The translations under genes and the position numbers were made by a program. A stretch of 64,000 nucleotides of DNA, taken from the NCBI RefSeq assembly GCF_030272705.1, contig NZ_JARFYM010000022.1, positions 1 through 64,000 of the forward strand, read 5' to 3'. The stretch is from Rhizobium mayense. Its GTDB lineage: Bacteria > Pseudomonadota > Alphaproteobacteria > Rhizobiales > Rhizobiaceae. The notes beneath the pieces were generated by a model. The model made no database searches. It was given only the letters and a program-made list of their open reading frames with translations, and was not told the DNA's origin. Below are positions 8,597 to 16,500 of the stretch, one piece after another; position 1 is the stretch's first letter; every line of letters starts with the position of its first letter.

Positions 8597-9523
8597 TCAG
8601 AACCTCTCTTGGCCGATCTCCTCGAGATCATAGGGCGTGGTCTGGTAGATCTCGTTGATCCAGTTGCCGAAGAACAGATGCGCGTGGCTGCGCCAGCGGT
8701 TCTGCGGCGCGATCTCCGGGTCGTTATGCGGGAAATAATTGTGCGGCATTTTGATCGGCACGCCCGCATTCACGTCACGGAAATATTCATCCGCCAGCGA
8801 GGTGGAATCATACTCCACGTGATTGAACATGTAGAGACGGTTGCAGGCCTGCTCGTGGACGAGACAGACGCCCATCTCGCTCGATTCCATCAATATCTGC
8901 AGGCCCGGCACCTTTTCGATGTCGGCGCGGCGCACTTCCGTCCAGCGCGAGACCGGAATGGCGAAATCGTCGGAGAAACCGTTGAGATAGACCGAGGACG
9001 GCTTCAGGTTCTGGTGGCGATAAACGCCGAAGGCCTTTTCCTTCAGCGTATATTTAGGCACGCCATGGAAATGGTAGGCGGCCGCCATGGCGCCCCAACA
9101 GACGTTTAGCGTCGAATGGACGTTGGTCGCCGTCCAGTCGAAGATCTGCTGCATCTCGTTCCAGTAGGTGACGTCCTCATAATCCAAGAGCTCGATCGGT
9201 GCGCCGGTGATGATGAAGCCGTCGAATTTGCGTTGCTTCACCTCCTCCCAGGTCTGGTAGAAGGCGAGCAGATGCTCTTCCGAGGTGTTCTTGGCCTTGT
9301 GGCCGCCGATGCGGATCAGCGAGAATTCCACCTGCAGCGGCGAGGCGCCGACGAGACGCGCCATCTGCACCTCAGTCTTGATCTTGTTCGGCATGAGATT
9401 GAGAAGCCCGATCTGAAGGGGGCGGATATCCTGACGGATCGCCACCGTTTCGGTCATCACCCGCACGCCCTCGGTCTGGAGGGCTTCGAATGCGGGCAGC
9501 GTATCGGGAATCTTGATGGGCAT
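8597..9523 (-). CDS. metA: Homoserine O-acyltransferase, MetA family; Glu111 predicts acetyl-CoA use
   Basis: A 308-residue MetA-family enzyme activating homoserine for methionine synthesis. The nucleophile Cys142 lies in NVCWGAMAAAYHFHG, and the catalytic His and Glu come later in the MFNHVEYDS region. Residue 111, in GAPIELLDYEDV, is glutamate. In characterised MetA enzymes Gly111 goes with succinyl-CoA and Glu111 with acetyl-CoA, so this is predicted to be a homoserine O-acetyltransferase despite the usual succinyltransferase annotation. Its mRNA leader carries a SAM-II riboswitch, giving repression by S-adenosylmethionine. The VWA gene follows after 2 bp. Confidence 0.95.
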   Translation of the reverse strand: MPIKIPDTLPAFEALQTEGVRVMTETVAIRQDIRPLQIGLLNLMPNKIKTEVQMARLVGASPLQVEFSLIRIGGHKAKNTSEEHLLAFYQTWEEVKQRKFDGFIITGAPIELLDYEDVTYWNEMQQIFDWTATNVHSTLNVCWGAMAAAYHFHGVPKYTLKEKAFGVYRHQNLKPSSVYLNGFSDDFAIPVSRWTEVRRADIEKVPGLQILMESSEMGVCLVHEQACNRLYMFNHVEYDSTSLADEYFRDVNAGVPIKMPHNYFPHNDPEIAPQNRWRSHAHLFFGNWINEIYQTTPYDLEEIGQERF

Positions 9524-9543
9524 CTTTTCACACCACTAAAAAC

Positions 9544-9576
9544 AAAAAACCGGCCGCGACAAGAATCGCTACCGGT
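9544..9576 (-). terminator. Rho-independent terminator in metA leader
   Basis: Read on the minus strand, ACCGG pairs with CCGGT and the inner GCGA pairs with TCGC around a TTCTTG loop, followed at once by six T residues and a further T-rich stretch. It lies directly after the SAM-II aptamer and about 20 bp before metA, so it is the likely expression platform for SAM-dependent attenuation. Confidence 0.8.
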
Positions 9577-9587
9577 CCGCACGCGGC

Positions 9588-9640
9588 CCTTTAGCGACTT
9601 TTTTAACGTGGCTGCAAGCCGGCCGGCCAAATCACCACGG
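9588..9640 (-). ncRNA. SAM-II riboswitch (metA motif)
   Basis: On the minus strand the leader reads CCGTGGTGATTTGG, a GC-rich insert, CTTGCAGCCACGTTAAA and then AAGTCGCTAAAG. CGTGG/CCACG forms stem P1. TGATTT, TTGCAG and the 3' GCTAAAG strand match the conserved pseudoknot core of SAM-II riboswitches, which occur mainly upstream of metA and metX in Rhizobiales. It sits 65 bp from the metA start and is followed by an intrinsic terminator. SAM binding should lower metA expression. Confidence 0.9.
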
Positions 9641-9785
9641 GAGAAATTCAATAGACCTGCTGCCCCTGCGGGTCAATGGGGCAAGCTTTGCGGGGCTGGC
9701 GCTGCGTTCTGATGTCGGTTGCCGCTTACAGATGTTCAAGAAGCGCTTGTGTGGCGGCTTCTTAGATTGTTGGCTCCGGGGCTGC

Positions 9786-9931
9786 CTCGCCCTTCGAGGC
9801 CTTGGCCTTTGCGCTGACGCTCCAACGCCAAGGCACCTCAGGGTGAGGCAGAGAGAGTTTGCGCGCAGGAGCAAAAGATCAGCCCTCACCCTGAGGTGCG
9901 GAGGCTGAAAGCCGCAGCCTCGAAGGGCGAG
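9786..9931. repeat. RIME-like mosaic palindromic repeat, copy 1
   Basis: A 146-bp element with two nested inverted repeats: outer CTCGCCCTTCGAGGC (9786-9800) against GCCTCGAAGGGCGAG (9917-9931), inner GCACCTCAGGGTGAGG (9833-9848) against CCTCACCCTGAGGTGC (9884-9899). Size and double-palindrome layout match the Rhizobium intergenic mosaic elements. A second, more degenerate copy is at 47939-48075. It fills most of the gap between the metA leader and the MoxR gene. Confidence 0.8.
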
Positions 9932-10009
9932 GGCGGGTGACTTTGTTCCCCCCTCCTTATCGGGAGAGACTGCAATTGCTGTCTGATCAGCGGGAATGTC
10001 GAACCTAGC

Positions 10010-10852
10010 TTATCTCCCTTGTCCGCGCGCCATGAAGGCCAGCCGCTCGAATAGGTGCACATCCTGCTCGTTCTTCAGCAAAGCCCCATGCAGCTTCGGC
10101 AGAACGCTCCTGGCATCCCCGCGCAAGGTCGCCGGATCGATGTCGTCGGCGACGAGGAGGCGGATCCAATCGAGTGCTTCGGAGGTCGAGGGTTTCTTCT
10201 TCAGCCCCGGCACATCGCGGATCTCGAAGAACTGGGTGAGGGCGGCCCGTACCAGCGTCTGCTTGATGCCGGGATAGTGCACCTCGACGATGCGTGTCAG
10301 CGTTTCGGCGTCGGGGAAGCGGATGTAGTGGAAGAAACAGCGGCGCAGAAAGGCGTCCGGCAGTTCCTTTTCATTGTTGGAGGTGATGATGACGATCGGC
10401 CTCACGGCGGCACGGATCGTTTCGCCGGTTTCGTAGACGTGGAACTCCATGCGGTCGAGTTCCTGCAGCAGATCGTTCGGAAATTCGATGTCGGCCTTGT
10501 CGATCTCGTCGATCAGCAGCACGCATTTTTTCGGCACCGTAAAGGCTTGCCAGAGCTTGCCTTGCCGGATGTAGTTCCTGACGTCATTGACCCGCGCATC
10601 GCCCAACTGGCTGTCGCGCAGGCGCGAGACTGCATCATATTCATACAGACCCTGCTGCGCCTTGGTGGTCGATTTGATATTCCATTCGATGAGGTCGAGA
10701 TCGAGGGCTGAGGCGACCTGACGGGCCAGTTCGGTCTTGCCGGTACCCGGTTCGCCTTTCACCAAAAGTGGCCGTTCCAGCCGAATGGCGGCGTTGACAG
10801 CGACCATCAAATCCTTGTCGGCGATATAGTCTGCGGTACCCTGAAATTGCAT
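10010..10852 (-). CDS. MoxR-family AAA ATPase
   Basis: A 280-residue AAA+ ATPase. Walker A is VKGEPGTGKTELARQVA (residues about 35-50), Walker B is CVLLIDEIDKADIEF, and the sensor-1 region is RPIVIITSNNEKELPDAFLRRCFFHYIRFPD. This is the MoxR/CoxD type, which cooperates with VWA proteins to remodel or activate target enzymes. The VWA gene at 7407-8594 on the same strand is the likely partner, although metA and a riboswitch lie between them. An RIME-like repeat separates it from metA, so it is probably its own transcript. Confidence 0.93.
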   Translation of the reverse strand: MQFQGTADYIADKDLMVAVNAAIRLERPLLVKGEPGTGKTELARQVASALDLDLIEWNIKSTTKAQQGLYEYDAVSRLRDSQLGDARVNDVRNYIRQGKLWQAFTVPKKCVLLIDEIDKADIEFPNDLLQELDRMEFHVYETGETIRAAVRPIVIITSNNEKELPDAFLRRCFFHYIRFPDAETLTRIVEVHYPGIKQTLVRAALTQFFEIRDVPGLKKKPSTSEALDWIRLLVADDIDPATLRGDARSVLPKLHGALLKNEQDVHLFERLAFMARGQGR

Positions 10853-10933
10853 TGGAAGGCTTTCATCAATCTTTGAGGCGCAAGCTATTCCTTGGCCTTA
10901 CTCGGTTCAAGACGTGAAACGGTGTATATACCG

Positions 10934-10947
10934 AACGTGATCACGTT
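10934..10947. promoter_or_regulatory. 14-bp perfect palindrome in divergent promoter region
   Basis: AACGTGATCACGTT is fully self-complementary and lies between the divergent MoxR gene (start 10852) and the ABC gene (start 11021). The core GTGATCAC resembles CRP/FNR-type or LuxR-type sites, but the regulator cannot be named from sequence. Confidence 0.5.
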
Positions 10948-11020
10948 GACGTACCACATGGATGGACATGTGAGCGGGTCATGATTAACTGAGGATTAAG
11001 TGCGTTGCAGGGAAGTGTTG

Positions 11021-12883
11021 ATGGCAGTTGAAACGCAAGCCAAGCCGAATATCGGGGGAGCTGACCAGGTCGGTTACGATTTGAGCGTCCTCTATCGGCT
11101 GCGGATGATGGTTTCCGCCTTTTGGAATTCCGCCGTTCGCGTCAAGATTATTTCGCTTACGATTGCGTTATTCGCGATTATCTTGGTCACGGCCTATGTC
11201 CAGGTCCTGCTCAACAATTGGAATGCGCCCTTTTATGATTCGCTGGCGCGGCGCGACACTGGCGCGTTCTTCCATCAGCTCGGCATCTTCGGCATCATTG
11301 CTGGCTCGCTTTTGGTCCTCAACGTGGTACAGGCTTGGCTTAACCAGATGGCCGCGCTTTATATGCGCGAGGGCTTGGCGCGTGATCTCGTCGACCAATG
11401 GCTGCAGGCCAAACGCGCTCTCCGTCTCGCTTCCTCCGGCCTGATCGGCGTCAATCCGGACCAGCGTCTGCACGAGGATGCACGCAATCTCGCCGAAAGC
11501 ACGACGGGCCTGGCGATCGGCCTGGTGCAGGCGACGATCCTGCTGCTCAGCTTCATCGGCGTGCTGTGGGAACTGTCGAGCGGCATGGTTTTCAATTTCA
11601 AGGGCATGAGTTTTGCCATCCCCGGCTATATGGTCTGGGCGGCGATCCTCTATGCCGGTTCGGCCTCGTTCCTCAGCCAATTCGTCGGCCGTCGGCTGGT
11701 GCGGCTGAATGCCGACCGTTATTCCAAGGAAGCCGAGCTGCGCTTTGCGTTGATGCATGCCAACGAACATATGCCGGCGATCACCATTGCCGGCGGCGAG
11801 GAAAACGAGCGGCGGCGGATCAATGTCGATATCTCGGCCGTGCTCGCCGTTATCCGCCAACTTGCCATTGCCAATACCAATCTAACCTGGGTTTCGGCCG
11901 GCTACGGCTGGCTGGTGCTGATCATTCCGATCCTGGTGGCTGCGCCCGCCTATTTCTCCGGCGGGCTGACCTTTGGCCAGTTGATGGTGGCGGTCGGCGC
12001 CTTCAATCAGGTCAATTCCGCCCTGCGCTGGTATGTCGCCAATTTCGGCCCGATCGCCGAATGGCGCGCCACGCTGATGCGCGTCACCGATTTCCGTCAG
12101 GCGCTGACGGAGATGGACGACGGCGCGGACATGCCGCATACCATCGCTTTCGATCAGGCTGCGCCCGGCACGATGGTCTGGACCGACATGGAGATTTCCA
12201 CCAAAACCAGCGAGGACGCCATCGAGAACGGCTTCCGTATCCGCGAAGGCACGGTGACGATCACCGCCGGCGAGCACATCATGATCAATGGTGATCATGG
12301 CGTGAACCGCAGATTGCTGTTCCAGTCGTTGGCGCATCAATGGAATTGCGGCTCGGGCACGATCAGCCTGCCACCGATGGAAGATATGTTGTTCATGCCG
12401 CATACGCCCTATGTGCCCGGCGGTACACTGCGCGAAGCGATCTGCTTTCCCGAGGATCGGGATGCCTATGACGATGCCGCTGTGGAAGCTGCGATGGACA
12501 AGGTCGGCCTCGGCCGATTGAAGAGCCGGCTCGATACGCAGGCGCGCTGGGACCGGCTTTTGGACAATGACGAGCAAAAGGCCGTCTCCTTTGCGCATCT
12601 GCTGCTGTCAAAGCCGAAGTGGATCATCCTTGACGAAGTCATGGAAGGGCTGGAGCCGGATATGCAGGCCAAGTTCTCGGCGCTGCTGACGGAATTCACC
12701 GACGCCACTGTGGTCTATATCGGCCGCTCGGACGCCTATCTCCAGGCGATGTCGCCGCGCGTCCTGCATCTTCAGGCGTTGGTGTCGCCCGAGGAGCACG
12801 AAGAGGTCGTCGCGGCAGCCGTACCGCCGGCGGCAGCGGTACCGGATGCGACGCCCAAGAAGGCGAATGCACCATCGCGGTAG
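11021..12883 (+). CDS. SbmA/BacA-like ABC exporter-type protein with degenerate ATPase domain
   Basis: A 620-residue membrane protein. Residues about 1-340 form an ABC-type membrane domain of the SbmA/BacA-like (YddA) class with about six hydrophobic spans, including the family signature ENERRRINVDI. The remainder is a nucleotide-binding domain that has lost key residues. The Walker A position reads G424-D-H-G427-V-N429-R430-R431 (Gly, Lys and Ser/Thr replaced). The signature loop is LLDNDEQKAVSFAHLLL instead of LSxGEQ. Walker B keeps WIILDEV, but the D-loop is EGLEP. The ATG at 11021 is preferred over a GTG at 11000 because AGGGAA precedes it. It may bind nucleotide weakly or be driven by another energy source. 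Substrate unknown. Confidence 0.85.
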   Translation: MAVETQAKPNIGGADQVGYDLSVLYRLRMMVSAFWNSAVRVKIISLTIALFAIILVTAYVQVLLNNWNAPFYDSLARRDTGAFFHQLGIFGIIAGSLLVLNVVQAWLNQMAALYMREGLARDLVDQWLQAKRALRLASSGLIGVNPDQRLHEDARNLAESTTGLAIGLVQATILLLSFIGVLWELSSGMVFNFKGMSFAIPGYMVWAAILYAGSASFLSQFVGRRLVRLNADRYSKEAELRFALMHANEHMPAITIAGGEENERRRINVDISAVLAVIRQLAIANTNLTWVSAGYGWLVLIIPILVAAPAYFSGGLTFGQLMVAVGAFNQVNSALRWYVANFGPIAEWRATLMRVTDFRQALTEMDDGADMPHTIAFDQAAPGTMVWTDMEISTKTSEDAIENGFRIREGTVTITAGEHIMINGDHGVNRRLLFQSLAHQWNCGSGTISLPPMEDMLFMPHTPYVPGGTLREAICFPEDRDAYDDAAVEAAMDKVGLGRLKSRLDTQARWDRLLDNDEQKAVSFAHLLLSKPKWIILDEVMEGLEPDMQAKFSALLTEFTDATVVYIGRSDAYLQAMSPRVLHLQALVSPEEHEEVVAAAVPPAAAVPDATPKKANAPSR

Positions 12884-12895
12884 TTTGCGGCGGTG

Positions 12896-13309
12896 TCAGG
12901 AGTGCTTTGCAGACTTCTTGGGACGCCCACCTTTGGCACCGTTTGCACGGCTTGCCGCGATTTTCGCGGGGGAGCGGGATTGGCCGCCACGGCGCTGGGC
13001 TTCCATAAATGCTTTTGTGCCGAATATTCCGTTCATCAGACCGGTAATTGTGTAATCGGCGTCGAGACTTTCCCAATGCAGTCCCGTCTCGCCTAAGAGC
13101 TCGACTTCGGCCAATTGCGCAGCCGTTGCCTCTTCCAAACCCTCTAGCGAGCGGGCTGGGAACATAAAGGATGCTCCGTTCGTAAATTCAACAACGACGC
13201 GTTCCGACAGGTTATCGAAGCGAACGGAAACCGGAATAGGTCTTTCAGCTCGTTCGGCCTCCCAACGCTGCTTTGCTCGCGCCAATTCCGCATCAGTGAC
13301 CTCAACCAT
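12896..13309 (-). CDS. DUF2442-domain protein
   Basis: A 137-residue small cytoplasmic protein. The DUF2442 core is the central strand-rich section with VSVRFDNLSERVVVEFTNGASFMFPARSLEGL and LHWESLDADYTITGLMNGIFG. The C-terminus is basic (SRANGAKGGRPKK). It overlaps the upstream DUF4160 gene by 8 bp, a pairing seen in many genomes that is often listed as toxin-antitoxin-like. No activity is established from the sequence. GGAG before the ATG supports the start. It converges on the ABC gene with only 12 bp between them and no clear terminator. Confidence 0.8.
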   Translation of the reverse strand: MVEVTDAELARAKQRWEAERAERPIPVSVRFDNLSERVVVEFTNGASFMFPARSLEGLEEATAAQLAEVELLGETGLHWESLDADYTITGLMNGIFGTKAFMEAQRRGGQSRSPAKIAASRANGAKGGRPKKSAKHS

Positions 13310-13529
13310 GATATTTTCTCCAGGTGTCGAGGAACAATTGCTGGTTTGCTTCTATTGTCGCTACCGCCCGGCGGACGTCTCTATCAGACATACCGCCTTG
13401 TGTGATTACGGTTAGATTGACGATATCGATCCGCGCTTCACCTTCGCCGACAACATGAGCATGGGGAGGTTCATGATCCGCTGTATAAACGACGAAGCGC
13501 ATCCCATGCTGACGAAGAACTGTGACCAT
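13302..13529 (-). CDS. DUF4160-domain protein
   Basis: A 75-residue protein matching the DUF4160 pattern: MVTVLRQHGMRFVVYTADHE followed by EPPHAHV, then SDRDVRRAVATIEANQQLFLDTW. The EPPHxHV motif and the helical C-terminal tail are diagnostic. It is the first gene of a two-gene unit with DUF2442 (8-bp overlap). Such pairs are proposed to be toxin-antitoxin-like, but no catalytic site is evident beyond the conserved histidines. Confidence 0.8.
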   Translation of the reverse strand: MVTVLRQHGMRFVVYTADHEPPHAHVVGEGEARIDIVNLTVITQGGMSDRDVRRAVATIEANQQLFLDTWRKYHG

Positions 13530-13605
13530 GGGAGAAAATAACCTAACAACTTAGGTATTTCAAGTGTCGGTTCGGCAAAAGCATTCACCCGATTATCATT
13601 GTGCA

Positions 13606-13642
13606 AAAACAAAAACGCCCCATCCGTGAGGATAGGGCGTTT
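13606..13642 (-). terminator. Rho-independent terminator of efp
   Basis: On the minus strand AAACGCCC pairs with GGGCGTTT around a 14-base loop that contains a further short pairing, followed by TTTTGTTTTT. It starts 25 bp after the efp stop codon. Confidence 0.8.
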
Positions 13643-13666
13643 CCCGTGAAACAATAGGCCGATCGC

Positions 13667-14236
13667 TCAGTCCTTGGCGCGCTCGACGTAGGAATTGTCT
13701 TCCGTGGCGATGACGACGCGGGTGCCGGCATTGATGTGCGGCGGGACCATGGTGCGCACGCCGTTCGACAGCATGGCGGGCTTGTAGGAGGACGAAGCAG
13801 TCTGGCCCTTCACGACCGGTTCCGTTTCGGTGATTTCCAGCGTGACGTGGCGCGGCAGTTCGAGTGCCAGCGGAACACCTTCGTGGATCGACAGGACGCA
13901 GGTCATGCCTTCCTGGAGATAGGCTTTCTGATCGCCCATGGTCTCGACATCGACGACGACCTGATCGTAGGTGGCCGGGTTCATGAAGTGGAAGCCTTCG
14001 CCGTCTTCGTACAGGTACTGGAAGTTCACGTCTTCGACGAAGGCGCGCTCGACCTGCTCGGTGGTGCGCCAGCGCTCGGACACCTTCACGCCGTCGACGA
14101 TGCGGCGCATATCGACCTGAGTGACCGGCGTGCCCTTGCCCGGATGAAAGTTCTGAGCGGTGAGGACGACGTAGAGCTTGCCGTCGACGTCGAGAACGTT
14201 GCCCTTGCGGACTGAAGAGGCGATGACCTTGACCAT
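13667..14236 (-). CDS. efp: Translation elongation factor P
   Basis: A 189-residue EF-P, which binds next to the ribosomal P-site and relieves stalling at polyproline stretches. The N-terminal KOW-like domain carries HPGKGTPVTQVDMRR with Lys34 at the modified tip, the same position as in E. coli. Two OB-fold domains follow (VSERWRTTEQVERAFVEDVNFQYLYEDGEGFHFMN and the C-terminal TVSS-like GQTASSSYKPA). Genes for two of its modification enzymes, epmA and epmB, lie divergently 150 bp away, so beta-lysylation of Lys34 is expected. A strong terminator follows the gene. Confidence 0.97.
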   Translation of the reverse strand: MVKVIASSVRKGNVLDVDGKLYVVLTAQNFHPGKGTPVTQVDMRRIVDGVKVSERWRTTEQVERAFVEDVNFQYLYEDGEGFHFMNPATYDQVVVDVETMGDQKAYLQEGMTCVLSIHEGVPLALELPRHVTLEITETEPVVKGQTASSSYKPAMLSNGVRTMVPPHINAGTRVVIATEDNSYVERAKD

Positions 14237-14386
14237 AAGACTTCCTTGTAACTCGGCTTGTCGCGTCGTAGAGGACTGTCGAAATACACCTCGAGACGCA
14301 GCTATTGTTTGCTTGGGGGCGCAACTACCCTAAATCAGCAGAAATAGCCACCCCCATCCCTGGCGATCCTGAGAAGAAAGCGTGCA

Positions 14387-15451
14387 ATGGAGCCAACGAG
14401 CAGCAAAGCGTCCCCCTGGTGGACCCGCACCGTCCACGCGGACCGGCGGCCGTTCCTCATTGGCCGCAATGCCATCCAGGCGGCGCTGCGTCAGTTCTTC
14501 ATCCGCAACGATTTCATCGAAGTCGACACGCCGACGCTGCAAGTGTCGCCGGGCAATGAGGCGCATCTTCATGCCTTCGCCACCGAGGCGCTGACGACGG
14601 ACGGCCAGAAGGCGCCCTTCTATCTGCACACCTCGCCGGAATTCGCCTGCAAGAAGCTGTTGGCCGCCGGTGAGGAGCGCATCGCCTGCTTCGCCCATGT
14701 CTATCGCAATCGCGAGCGGGGGCCGTTGCACCATCCGGAATTCACCATGCTGGAATGGTATCGGGCAGGGGAGACCTACGAAGCGCTGATGGCCGATTGC
14801 GCCGCGCTGCTGGCGCTGGCGGCGAAGACGGTGGGGGCGAAGAAACTCAGCTATCGCGGCGCCGAAACCGATCCGTTTCTGACTCCGGAGCGCATTAGCG
14901 TCGCTGCCGCCTTCGAACGTTACGCGGGGATCGATCTGTTCGGGTCGATCGGCCTCGACGGATCGACGGATCGCGAGCATCTGGCAGCCGAGATGCGGCG
15001 CGTCGGCATGCGCGTTGCAAAGGACGATCACTGGCCGGATCTTTTCAGCCGCGTGCTGGTCGAAAAGGTCGAGCCCTATCTCGGCTTCGGCCGGGTGACG
15101 ATCCTCGACGAATATCCGGTCTCGGAAGCTGCCCTCGCTCGGCCGTCGGCGCGCGATCATCGCGTTGCCGAGCGCTTCGAGCTCTACGCCTGCGGCGTGG
15201 AGCTCGCCAATGCCTTCGGCGAACTCACCAATGCCGACGAGCAGCGGCGGCGTTTCAAGATCGAGATGGCCGAAAAAGAGCGCATCTATGGCGAGACCTA
15301 TCCGCTGGACGAGGAATTTCTTGAAGCGCTTGCCGTCATGCCAGAGGCAAGCGGCATAGCGCTTGGCTTCGACCGTCTGGTGATGCTGGCGACCGGCGCC
15401 TCGCGGATCGAACAGGTGCTCTGGGCACCGGTTTCGGAGTTTGGTTCATGA
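14387..15451 (+). CDS. epmA: EF-P lysine ligase (LysRS-like)
   Basis: A 354-residue class II aminoacyl-tRNA synthetase homologue without the N-terminal anticodon-binding domain, the mark of EpmA (GenX/PoxA/YjeA). Motif 2 is CFAHVYRNRERGPLHHPEFTMLEWYRAG; motif 3 is ASGIALGFDRLVMLATGASRIEQVLWAPV. It ligates (R)-beta-lysine to Lys34 of EF-P using ATP. It overlaps epmB by 4 bp (ATGA) and is divergent from efp. EpmC, the hydroxylase of the enterobacterial pathway, is not in the window. Confidence 0.95.
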   Translation: MEPTSSKASPWWTRTVHADRRPFLIGRNAIQAALRQFFIRNDFIEVDTPTLQVSPGNEAHLHAFATEALTTDGQKAPFYLHTSPEFACKKLLAAGEERIACFAHVYRNRERGPLHHPEFTMLEWYRAGETYEALMADCAALLALAAKTVGAKKLSYRGAETDPFLTPERISVAAAFERYAGIDLFGSIGLDGSTDREHLAAEMRRVGMRVAKDDHWPDLFSRVLVEKVEPYLGFGRVTILDEYPVSEAALARPSARDHRVAERFELYACGVELANAFGELTNADEQRRRFKIEMAEKERIYGETYPLDEEFLEALAVMPEASGIALGFDRLVMLATGASRIEQVLWAPVSEFGS

Positions 15452-16500
15452 ATGTGATGCGTCCGATTAGAAATGTCGACGACCTCGAGCAAGCCGGTCT
15501 GATCGATGCCGGCGAAGCCCTTTCGCTGGAAGCAGTGGCGGACCGTTACGCCATCGCGCTCACGCCCGCCATGGCGAAGCTGATCGATCGCGCCGATCGC
15601 GCCGATCCCATTGCCCGGCAATTCGTGCCTGGGGTGGCCGAACTGGTCGTCACGCCGGAAGAGCGGGCCGATCCGATCGGCGATCATGCCCATAGCCCCG
15701 TCGAAGGCATCGTTCATCGCTATCCCGACCGCGTGCTGCTGAAGGCGGTGCACGTCTGCCCGGTCTACTGCCGCTTCTGTTTTCGCAGAGAAATGGTTGG
15801 ACCGCAGGGACTTGGGACGCTGGATGCTGCGGCCCTCGATGGTGCCTTTGCTTATATCCGCGATCATCGCGAGATCTGGGAAGTCATCCTGACGGGTGGC
15901 GATCCGCTGGTGCTGTCGCCGCGCCGGCTGGAGGAAATGCTCAGGGCGCTCGCCGACGTCGAGCATGTCAAGATCGTCCGGTTCCATACGCGCGTACCCG
16001 TTGTTGATCCGCTCAAGGTTGATGGAGCGCTGATTGAGGCGCTGAAGGCGAGCGGCAAGACGGCCTATGTGGCGCTGCATGCCAACCATCCGCGCGAGCT
16101 GACCGCGGAGGCGCGCGCCGCTTGCGCCCGGCTCGTCGATGCCGGTATCGTCCTGGTCAGCCAATCCGTGCTGCTGAAGGGTGTCAATGACGATCCGGAT
16201 GTGCTGGCAGCATTGATGAAGGCTTTCGTCGAGACGCGGATCAAGCCTTATTATCTGCATCACCCCGATCTTGCCCCCGGCACCAGCCATTTCCGTCTGA
16301 CGATCGCGGAGGGTCAGGAGATCGTCGCGGCATTGCGCGGCCGCATTTCCGGCCTCTGCCAGCCCACCTATATCCTCGATATCCCGGGCGGCCACGGCAA
16401 GGCGGATATCGGTAGAAAAACCGTCCGCGAGCTCGGTGAAGGCTGCTATTCCGTCTCGGACTATCGCGGCGGCGAGCATATCTATCCGCCGGAGGGATAG
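15448..16500 (+). CDS. epmB: EF-P (R)-beta-lysine-forming lysine 2,3-aminomutase
   Basis: A 350-residue radical-SAM enzyme. The iron-sulfur motif is VCPVYCRFCFRREMVG (CxxxCxxC), followed by VILTGGDPLVLSPRRLEEML. It is shorter than catabolic KamA enzymes (about 416 residues), as expected for EpmB, and uses PLP plus a 4Fe-4S cluster to make (R)-beta-lysine. Its translational overlap with epmA and its position beside efp make the assignment firm. It is in the cytoplasm and oxygen-sensitive as a class. Confidence 0.94.
   Translation: MNVMRPIRNVDDLEQAGLIDAGEALSLEAVADRYAIALTPAMAKLIDRADRADPIARQFVPGVAELVVTPEERADPIGDHAHSPVEGIVHRYPDRVLLKAVHVCPVYCRFCFRREMVGPQGLGTLDAAALDGAFAYIRDHREIWEVILTGGDPLVLSPRRLEEMLRALADVEHVKIVRFHTRVPVVDPLKVDGALIEALKASGKTAYVALHANHPRELTAEARAACARLVDAGIVLVSQSVLLKGVNDDPDVLAALMKAFVETRIKPYYLHHPDLAPGTSHFRLTIAEGQEIVAALRGRISGLCQPTYILDIPGGHGKADIGRKTVRELGEGCYSVSDYRGGEHIYPPEG

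Noticed and set aside
9786..9931. Possible structured RNA gene in the double palindrome
   Set aside because: The layout fits an RIME-type repeat with a second copy in the window, so a repeat is the simpler reading.
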